Source of the DNA: a virus
Length of the DNA stretch: 38,071 bases
Virus record (IMG/VR): IMGVR_UViG_3300042882_000131
Location: 1-38,071 of that record
Direction: 5' to 3' (one strand)
The notes below the pieces were generated by a model. The model saw nothing but the letters and a program-made list of their open reading frames with translations. It was not told where the DNA came from and made no database searches. How positions within the stretch are numbered: the first letter of the stretch is position 1; each line of letters begins with the position of its first letter. A program made the position numbers and the translations under genes. Below, one piece after another: positions 32,001 through 38,071 of the stretch.

Positions 32001-35000
32001 AGGGTCATACTCCATCACATATTGAGCAAGCTCATCTGCAATTGGCTTTAGAATATAAGTACCGTTTGGTCTAATCAATGAAGGGTAGTTCTGTGGAAGC
32101 TCAAGAATGTTTTTGATGTCTTCTATGAGTTCATTCTCTAATGCAGCTTTCTGAGCTTTGATAATCTCAGTGTGAGACTCTTTATTCTTTCTAGCTTCAG
32201 CTACGGCATCTTTTAGAATCTGAATGCTCTCTTCTTTAGTTTTACCTTTTTTAAGTAGTCTACCTTTTACAGTACCGTCCTCAGATATGTTGGGCATAAA
32301 CGTAGTCAACTTATCAATATCAAAGTCAGCTCCTGATTTAGCAACAATCTCAGATGGTGGTATAATAATATTCCCGGCTTCTGGTGGAAGGAAGTGATAC
32401 ACCTCCATAAATTCCATAGAGTTAAGACCCTGTACTGGAATTCTCACAGCAGCCATAGTTACTGCTTGTCTGTTAGTACCTTTATCTAACCAAGAGTCTT
32501 CTTTAATCATTTCATTGAGACGGTCAATAGTACCAATCTCTTCTCCATCATTATGCTCTAGGTTCAACAGATAGTTAAAGTCACCTTGTAAGGCAACCAT
32601 AACTTTCATAGCTGCTGTAGTACCGTCTGTTGTTGTAGTAACTTTTGGTTTTCTACCTGCAATGACATCTTTTAGATACTGTATCTCATCTCTAAGAGCT
32701 TGTTGATGGGTAGGAGTCCAATAAGCTGACTGTTCCTCTTGTATCCTTTCTTTAGTTTTTAAAGCTGCCTTTAGACTTTCCTTACTTGCATTTTTGTATA
32801 ATGCATCAAGGTCAATAATTTTTCTATGGTATGTTGGCAGGAAGTTAGACCCTTTGTATTTTTTCTTCTGTGCTTCTGTAGCATTAGTAAGATCAGCAAT
32901 AGGACTTCCAAACACTCCTTCATACATAGCAGCAGATACCTGAACCAATGGCTCACCTTTTACTTTCTGCTTGATGATTTTCTTGTTGATTACAGATAGT
33001 AACAACTTCTCAATCTTCGGTGCTTCAGGGTGTAGTGATAAGTCATTTCTCAATGAACCATCTTCAGTTACATCTATAAAGCCTTCAATCAAGTGGTCAC
33101 CCAATGTGTCATCTCTCTCAAGTTCCTGGCGAATAAGTTCAGCTAGTTTTTCTGTGCTCTTTTTATCTCTAGGTGTATAGACAAGTTTACCATCTACGGT
33201 CTTCTCATCATAACCAATCTTCTCTAGTAATTCTACTTTAAGAATATTAGTGTACTCAAAGACATTATCAATGTAGCGCTTTACTTTATCACTAGTAATC
33301 TGAGTCTCATCAGTAGACTGTATTACACCTCTCTCATAAAGACCCTCAAGGATCAACTTACGTAACTGAGTAGAGAAGATAGACTTCTCTTTATATGTAC
33401 TGTTAAGTTCTGTCTGATTCTTCAAGAACTCAGAGAATACTTTATTTACTGTAAACTTAGAGTCTTTAATTAGATCACCATTTTCATCAAAGATAGTATC
33501 ACCCTTTCCGTCTGGTGCAATGTGTCCTACTTTAGAACCTGACTGAAAGACTACATAGTCTACATTGTCCTTCATCATCTTGTCATGTAGCGCAGATAGT
33601 TTTGCTGATCCTGTTACAGAAGGAATAAGTGGGGCTAATGAGAACTTATGGAATGATGTAACAGACAAACCTTTTGTGTCTATGTTTCCAAAGTACTGTA
33701 ACTTATAAGGTGGGAAGTATTCAATGATATCTTCTACTGATAGCTTATCACCGTTTACAATTCTTTTATATAGCTCTTCTTGTTCATCAGTCCAGTTACC
33801 CTCCAAAGTCTTAAGCATGCGGTAAGACTCTAGAGTAACATGTCCCTGACCATCACCTTCTTCCATGCCTAAGTATGCCTTAGCTTCAGTTTCTGAAAGC
33901 TTCTTAGCATAGTCTTTTTTGTTCTTAATAGTCTTGTTATCCTTAAGACGGGTTAAGATATCTTGATAAAGAGTTTCTTTGTACTCATCATACATGATTG
34001 AGTTAAGCGTTTTCTCTTTAATGATAGCTGTGTGTATTCTACCATCATAGTTTCTAATGTTATACCCTTTCTTCTGAGCATAAAGTCTAGGGAAGAGTGA
34101 GCTGTTGATATAGTCTCTTGCTCTTTGGTCAGCTCTAAAACCTCTTCCTGGAGCTGTCATACCTGCATTACGCTTATGGAACTCTTCTTTCTCATGGTTA
34201 TACTGAGCTAAGTCTCCGTAAGTAAGAATCACTGACTCATAGTTATGAATCCAAGAGTTGTATGTATAGGCTTTAATTAAGATTTCATCAACTTGCTTTC
34301 TTGTCAAACCTTCTTGTGTAGCAACCTCAGTCAAAGCTGGATCAACATATCTAGCTTTACTTAAAACATCTAGATTGATTTTAGTTTGCTTGTCAAAATA
34401 GTTATCTACATCATTTTTTAAAGCTTGATACAGATCATCATTTTCATCTAAAGCCTCAAGTAAATCTCCATCTATATCATAAAGCATTTCTTTAGTGTCT
34501 TCAGTAAGAACATCATCAAATGCTGTAAATACTTCACCTGCCATTACAATAGTCCCGTCTTTCTTTCTGACTTTTCTATTGTAACCAGCCCAGTTCTTCA
34601 TCTGCAATTCTGTATCTGTGATACTATCATCTTTGAGATTAGCTTTAAATCTCTGGATTCTTTCAAGCTCACCAGCTACATAACCTTTGATAATATCAAA
34701 TGCTTCTAGTTCACCCTCACCTCTACGGGCAGGACGGAAATCAGCAATGTCTACATAAAGATAGTCTGTTTCTTTTCCTGGATTATCAAAGTTAGCAGTG
34801 TCTACTTTTCTAGCTCTGATACCTTGAGCCATAGACTTAGATGCGTGACGCATGAACTCCTGAACACCACGTAACAACATAGTATTCATTTCTTGTAGGA
34901 ACTTAGTAGTTGCATCAGCAGAACTTGTAGATACACCATCTTCTGGAGTTAAGCTACCTTCTTCTAATACCTGAGTACCCGCTACGTTGATTACTTCTAG

Positions 35001-38000
35001 CTCATTAAATCCTTCATCACTTACTCTTCTTCTCTCTCCAAACTTGCTATTCATTGGATCCATATAGAAGATAGAGTTCATATTAACACTATGCTTGATA
35101 TGTGGATTGTTTGAATCTCTCAACCAACGCATGTGTCTGAAGTCACCATCTACATCAAACTCTTGCTCATCTTCATCAATCAGATACTTAAAGCTTTTTG
35201 CCTTGTTTAGGGCACCCATTGTACGGGTAAGTGTACTGTCTAAGAAGTGTTCCCAAACACGGTTTCTCTCAGGACTAAGTACACTAAAGTTAGCATAGTT
35301 ATCAGAGAACTTAATGTTTATCTCAGCTAATTCTCTTAGTCTTGTTCTTACATCCTCTGCATTCTCAGCACTCTCTCTTAAGTCTTCAGGTAAACCATCC
35401 ATCAAGTACTTAATAGGATTACGGCTGAACTCTTTAGCAGCTGCTACTTTTTTAAGATCATCTGACTTAGCAGCTTTGTTGATCATCTTGAGCAAGCTGA
35501 AGATATAATCTACTCCATACACTTTTGCAAAACCAGACTTTTCCATCATAGCGCTGATCTCAGCACTTGTTCTATCTAAGGTAATTCCAAGAGCTTCAAG
35601 AAACTCAAATGATCTTTTAAAATCAAATTTATCACCTTTACTAAATTCAGAAATAATCAAATCAATGTCTAATATGTTTGATAACTTATCCTTGGTGATA
35701 AAATTATTAGGAGAAGGGTCAGCTAGTTGGAAGTTAGCAGACCATACTTTGAATACAGCATAAACATCAAAGTTTGCATTTACTATACTAGATGAGAACT
35801 CTGTTTTATCAGGGATACCTTCCTCTAATGAAGCTACTTGTCTTTTAGTAATGTTCAATTGTACATATGGGATTCTTGGCTTTTTAAAATCTTGCCAAAA
35901 TCTTGTTGTAGTATTGAACTCAGCTGTACTTTTATAGGATTCGCTTGATAGAGGATTATGTAACATCTCCATCAGTTGGTTAAACTCTGGATAGTTTTTT
36001 GAATATTCCATCAGCTTAACATAGATTTCCTCATCAGTGAGTGAACCGGCAAGTGTTCTTGCTAGCTTATTCCACATGATATCTTTAGACTCAAGGATAT
36101 CAAAACCTAGTTTATCCTGTACTCTAGTAAAGGTACCGTCTTTATTTTTGTCTACTTTGAAGATACTTGAGATAAGCATTAGGGTATCTTCTGAAGCTAG
36201 TTCTTTAGATGATTTAGTATTACCTTCTGTAGATGGGATAATCTGACCTACAGAATCTATAGCAGCTTCATCTTCATCTACTTCTACATAGGTATCTTTT
36301 AATACATTAAATCTTGTGTTATTAATATGGTAAGCAACAAGACCTTTCTTTTCTTTACCTTTTAGAGAAATATCTATGTCTCCAAAATTGTCTACCATTT
36401 TGCTTAAGAGCAAGACATTATCAGAAAGTACAGCTTGAGTATCTAGATCTGGAGTATCACTTTGTCTATTCTCAGAAGCTAGTTCTTTGAGTTCTCTTTG
36501 AGCTATGTCTCTTTTAAGTATTAGCCTTTCAAGTATTTTTGCATAAGTTTTTTCTCTATTTAAACCATCATTCAAAATTCTTGAAACACCAGCTGTTGTT
36601 TTAAAATACGCGTTATAGTCTAAGAAAACATCCGCCATGATACTATCCATTGCATCTACGGCTCTCTTAGAGTCATCAATGGTAAATGGACTGTAGTTTT
36701 TACTTTCAGATTTTATAACTTCAATAGCTTTAGATCTGTTGAGTACATTGAACTCAGGCATTACATTTTCTATAGCCGGAGTAAGATGGTTGATGTCACC
36801 TTTGTACAATGCATCAAAGTATCCTTTTACTTCAGCTATGTCTCTTGGTCTAGTGAGGTCTCTCTTTGTAAGCTTACCAAATAGTAATCTTATGGCTCTT
36901 GCAATTCTATCAAAGATTCTTCCAATGATACCTTTAGGCTTAGTCTTACCAAGCATGAAGTCTCTGAAGTCTTCCGCTATTGCTTCTTCTATATCTATGA
37001 ATTCTGCATTAGCCCACTTAGGAGACTTTCTCATTGCTTCATATAGTGCCGTCTTCTCATCTATACTCAAGTACAACTGAGAGAATGCATGCCATGCTTC
37101 GTGATAAAGGTCAACAGATGTACCACCATCAGCTTGATTTAATGTAATACCTGCACGTGACCATGTTGCAAATGCATCAGAGTTTAGTATCTCAGTAATT
37201 ACAGTAACAGGAATAAGCAGGTTACCCTCTTTATCTTTTGCTGTAGACAAAGGGGAATTACTCCACCAGTTGTCAGCTCTCTTTTTATCCGCTTCAGTAA
37301 CAAAGTATTTATCAAAGAAAGATGCTACACTCATTGATCTATTAAAGCCACTGAAATTAATAGCACTCTCACTTAATATTTTTCTGTCTTCCTCTGAAAG
37401 AACTTCTTTTGTTTTAGCAACCGTTTTAGCTGCAGTTTTTGATGGAGTTGCTTTAGTCTTAAATCTAGCCTTGAACTTAGTTTCCTTTGAACGTCTATCT
37501 GGGGCAGCCTTTTTACCTTTAGCAAACTTATTTACAGGCTTAGACATTTCTTTAGTCCACCAATCTTTTGGTGCTACTACTTTAGTCTCAAGACCTAATC
37601 TAGCAGCAGCTTTTGTAGCAGCTTCTTCAATACCTGTCTGACCTGTGGTAATAACATTTGTAATTTCTAATTTAAGATTACTAGATTCTACAACAGCTTT
37701 AAGAGTATTGTACATAAAATTATCTAGTACATCTTGAGTATAACCTTTTAGTGCAGTAATATCTCCACCTGTAATAGTAAGCACTCCGCCTGGGGATGCA
37801 TTAATTTGAATTACTAGATTATTAATAGCAGCTGGTGTTAATTCAAGCTTCCCACCACGTTTACTAAAGGTTTGAGGAAAGTATGGTTTACCAGTGCTAT
37901 CTACTGCATTCTGTGTAACTGTATTAGAACCACCTGTAACATTTGCAGGATTGAATGCTAGCACTAAGTCTGCCATAGCAATTACAGCTTGCTTTACTGG

Positions 38001-38071
38001 AGCATATCCTGCAGTCTTGTGCTCTGAGAAAGTAATCTTTCCAATGTTTTCCGTTACATCTTCCTCTTCTG
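29094..38071 (-). CDS. crAss-like virion RNA polymerase, giant protein, 5' end beyond the window
   Basis: A giant protein with the DFDID motif (1884-1888 counted from the first in-window Met at 37976), which binds catalytic magnesium in crAss-like phage RNA polymerases. A strand with SGSKVG near 1482 may be part of the first double-psi barrel; this is inference. The N-terminus has a SLOG-like pattern (TTGQTG, 110-115). A Lys-rich linker (about 145-190) and a zincin-like HEAWH (292-296) with a possible third Glu near 330 follow. The C-terminus (about 2855-2960) carries a conserved-looking domain (VKSKAFFAVKGLFEDA). The frame is open through the 31 codons before that Met to the window edge and reads as protein (TAGYAPVKQAVIAM), so the real start is outside. 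Likely ejected to transcribe early genes. Confidence 0.93.
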   Translation of the reverse strand, partial: EEEDVTENIGKITFSEHKTAGYAPVKQAVIAMADLVLAFNPANVTGGSNTVTQNAVDSTGKPYFPQTFSKRGGKLELTPAAINNLVIQINASPGGVLTITGGDITALKGYTQDVLDNFMYNTLKAVVESSNLKLEITNVITTGQTGIEEAATKAAARLGLETKVVAPKDWWTKEMSKPVNKFAKGKKAAPDRRSKETKFKARFKTKATPSKTAAKTVAKTKEVLSEEDRKILSESAINFSGFNRSMSVASFFDKYFVTEADKKRADNWWSNSPLSTAKDKEGNLLIPVTVITEILNSDAFATWSRAGITLNQADGGTSVDLYHEAWHAFSQLYLSIDEKTALYEAMRKSPKWANAEFIDIEEAIAEDFRDFMLGKTKPKGIIGRIFDRIARAIRLLFGKLTKRDLTRPRDIAEVKGYFDALYKGDINHLTPAIENVMPEFNVLNRSKAIEVIKSESKNYSPFTIDDSKRAVDAMDSIMADVFLDYNAYFKTTAGVSRILNDGLNREKTYAKILERLILKRDIAQRELKELASENRQSDTPDLDTQAVLSDNVLLLSKMVDNFGDIDISLKGKEKKGLVAYHINNTRFNVLKDTYVEVDEDEAAIDSVGQIIPSTEGNTKSSKELASEDTLMLISSIFKVDKNKDGTFTRVQDKLGFDILESKDIMWNKLARTLAGSLTDEEIYVKLMEYSKNYPEFNQLMEMLHNPLSSESYKSTAEFNTTTRFWQDFKKPRIPYVQLNITKRQVASLEEGIPDKTEFSSSIVNANFDVYAVFKVWSANFQLADPSPNNFITKDKLSNILDIDLIISEFSKGDKFDFKRSFEFLEALGITLDRTSAEISAMMEKSGFAKVYGVDYIFSLLKMINKAAKSDDLKKVAAAKEFSRNPIKYLMDGLPEDLRESAENAEDVRTRLRELAEINIKFSDNYANFSVLSPERNRVWEHFLDSTLTRTMGALNKAKSFKYLIDEDEQEFDVDGDFRHMRWLRDSNNPHIKHSVNMNSIFYMDPMNSKFGERRRVSDEGFNELEVINVAGTQVLEEGSLTPEDGVSTSSADATTKFLQEMNTMLLRGVQEFMRHASKSMAQGIRARKVDTANFDNPGKETDYLYVDIADFRPARRGEGELEAFDIIKGYVAGELERIQRFKANLKDDSITDTELQMKNWAGYNRKVRKKDGTIVMAGEVFTAFDDVLTEDTKEMLYDIDGDLLEALDENDDLYQALKNDVDNYFDKQTKINLDVLSKARYVDPALTEVATQEGLTRKQVDEILIKAYTYNSWIHNYESVILTYGDLAQYNHEKEEFHKRNAGMTAPGRGFRADQRARDYINSSLFPRLYAQKKGYNIRNYDGRIHTAIIKEKTLNSIMYDEYKETLYQDILTRLKDNKTIKNKKDYAKKLSETEAKAYLGMEEGDGQGHVTLESYRMLKTLEGNWTDEQEELYKRIVNGDKLSVEDIIEYFPPYKLQYFGNIDTKGLSVTSFHKFSLAPLIPSVTGSAKLSALHDKMMKDNVDYVVFQSGSKVGHIAPDGKGDTIFDENGDLIKDSKFTVNKVFSEFLKNQTELNSTYKEKSIFSTQLRKLILEGLYERGVIQSTDETQITSDKVKRYIDNVFEYTNILKVELLEKIGYDEKTVDGKLVYTPRDKKSTEKLAELIRQELERDDTLGDHLIEGFIDVTEDGSLRNDLSLHPEAPKIEKLLLSVINKKIIKQKVKGEPLVQVSAAMYEGVFGSPIADLTNATEAQKKKYKGSNFLPTYHRKIIDLDALYKNASKESLKAALKTKERIQEEQSAYWTPTHQQALRDEIQYLKDVIAGRKPKVTTTTDGTTAAMKVMVALQGDFNYLLNLEHNDGEEIGTIDRLNEMIKEDSWLDKGTNRQAVTMAAVRIPVQGLNSMEFMEVYHFLPPEAGNIIIPPSEIVAKSGADFDIDKLTTFMPNISEDGTVKGRLLKKGKTKEESIQILKDAVAEARKNKESHTEIIKAQKAALENELIEDIKNILELPQNYPSLIRPNGTYILKPIADELAQYVMEYDPYKNMSSDSPNYKNVDENGVKTVKKVISPTRVLESGYNIYKHESNEIGKKTLGLGAIENTFNVIMNSLDAKMPATYLQGKSKTPRKMELLLRHHTTINKDGDEVISIASRYDVDNVHKVADLFSQSINGWVDVEKDAWIFFIQGNYELASTTLYLIKAGVPVKEAIFFVSQPLVREYVKEQRQGNSTFAEPLGKKSDSKSNVKKDAAYRVMKKAFDTPITSDKYYAQRRALSDKYFGEKDRNFNEAEMLELIKNSQVRQGKIEAEFFDKNGRMPLEAELEKLVKKAQTAANKIKYSGLSQLMFLHFLEIEQQIEGLTKLKINSNPDTKTDSTGADVELTESARKDLEDDTKIDQDLRTALRYDSVTSAMYNNDLILALLQPLMPLRYHPNLSEWIVTNLKMFKSNVDNTFGSGKIAQMIGTFRNDLVSMLLQNALRKFNLGPAYKGYNTSTKIPVNLVDNLKFGAYVKKNDQGQDTLYIDEMQLRQDFEYGLWKEGSEFEGSYEDRGLYALDSSYFKSNGTTNIAEYYAFVAEREYLRSIYSTEEISKTAEFNSELRGIKITKPELDKVAQARYAYEKILAMKALDNTYNPHKMFKDPENAYAVKFKELMQRDEEVYGGKLKKEYPVLSRLMLDTNSTESVFNLYLNEKDFTNSLSNLYNKNFADLANPGVVKVADPEENKLISDFFSRMPLMSLMQTGLNKTKMNFNNVVPLELYTDLMRDQGDMFMDILDDEEKVDTLLNRFFNLFINQNNMLNSEKSRFKELFFVNDLENIPRPKEARKKKEPRSNYIKATNTPNLYIYLDSEEEYKEMVAKHPDIVFVANSPRALMTDKTKIFEGQSRLSKIDESMTILFPTSNLALNDNFTGVKSKAFFAVKGLFEDAIEEIQHDLSRGVKIAFPKTGFGDVRLMPKELFVYLSKRLYEEFGYVNPGSTMYAEVVEMIAEEQGISDAEIEFNFDEENNPFKCKI

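Noticed and set aside
32771-32956. Short minus-strand frame within the RNA polymerase gene
   Set aside because: It is in another frame of a long intact gene and has no independent support.
1-38071. CRISPR arrays, insertion sequences or integrase/attachment sites
   Set aside because: I saw no regular short repeats with spacers, no transposase motifs and no integrase gene in the window.

Overview
The window is a stretch of a large double-stranded DNA phage genome, best read as a crAss-like phage of a Bacteroidota host. The main evidence is the giant minus-strand protein at the right end. It carries the motif DFDID, the metal-binding signature of crAss-like virion RNA polymerases (the Cellulophaga phage phi14:2 gp66 type). 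Its neighbour is a second giant, multi-domain virion-type protein. Other support: family B DNA polymerase, DnaB-like helicase, DnaG-like primase, Sak4-like ATPase, uracil-DNA glycosylase and RecE-like nuclease packed on one strand, opposite to the virion/transcription block. The DNA is AT-rich, leaders are A/T-rich without clear Shine-Dalgarno sequences, and TAA, TGA and TAG all act as ordinary stops.

Layout, plus strand 1-22041. (1) 1-6 kb: the end of an SF2 helicase gene cut by the left edge, a ClpS-like adaptor, and a run of small accessory genes, including two exported proteins and several small membrane proteins. A tRNA-like element and a tRNA-Arg(UCU) lie among them. One lone minus-strand gene (5741-6055) sits inside this block. 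(2) 6-10.5 kb: uracil-DNA glycosylase, a probable replication accessory protein, a hidden 59-residue membrane protein, DnaB-like helicase, a small conserved protein, Sak4-like ATPase and a probable ssDNA-binding protein, closed by a terminator. (3) 10.6-15.7 kb: DnaG-like primase, overlapping GIY-YIG endonuclease, four small genes (DUF6878-like and DUF6915-like among them), then a DUF2201-type metallopeptidase/VWA protein and a MoxR-type AAA+ ATPase. (4) 15.8-18.85 kb: a conserved protein, a RecE-like PD-(D/E)XK nuclease and two small proteins. (5) 18.9-22.04 kb: family B DNA polymerase and a DUF932-like protein, ending in a very strong terminator.

Minus strand 38071-22093: two giant genes converge on the plus block. 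The upstream one (RNA polymerase) has a reading frame that is still open at the right edge, so its true start lies outside the window. It joins a SLOG-like domain, a zincin-like HExxH domain, the polymerase core and a conserved C-terminal domain. The downstream one (2333 residues) joins an ADP-ribosyltransferase-like domain, a GNAT-like domain, an HExxH domain, long helical regions, a LysM repeat and a membrane helix. By analogy with characterised crAss-like phages, both are probably packaged in the capsid and ejected into the host.

How it fits together: the ejected polymerase would start early transcription, the plus-strand genes would replicate and recombine the genome, and the small accessory genes (ClpS-like adaptor, membrane and exported proteins, MoxR/VWA pair) are candidates for host takeover. 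Most plus-strand neighbours overlap by 1-50 bases or are separated by only a few bases, so they are probably translated from long polycistronic messages.
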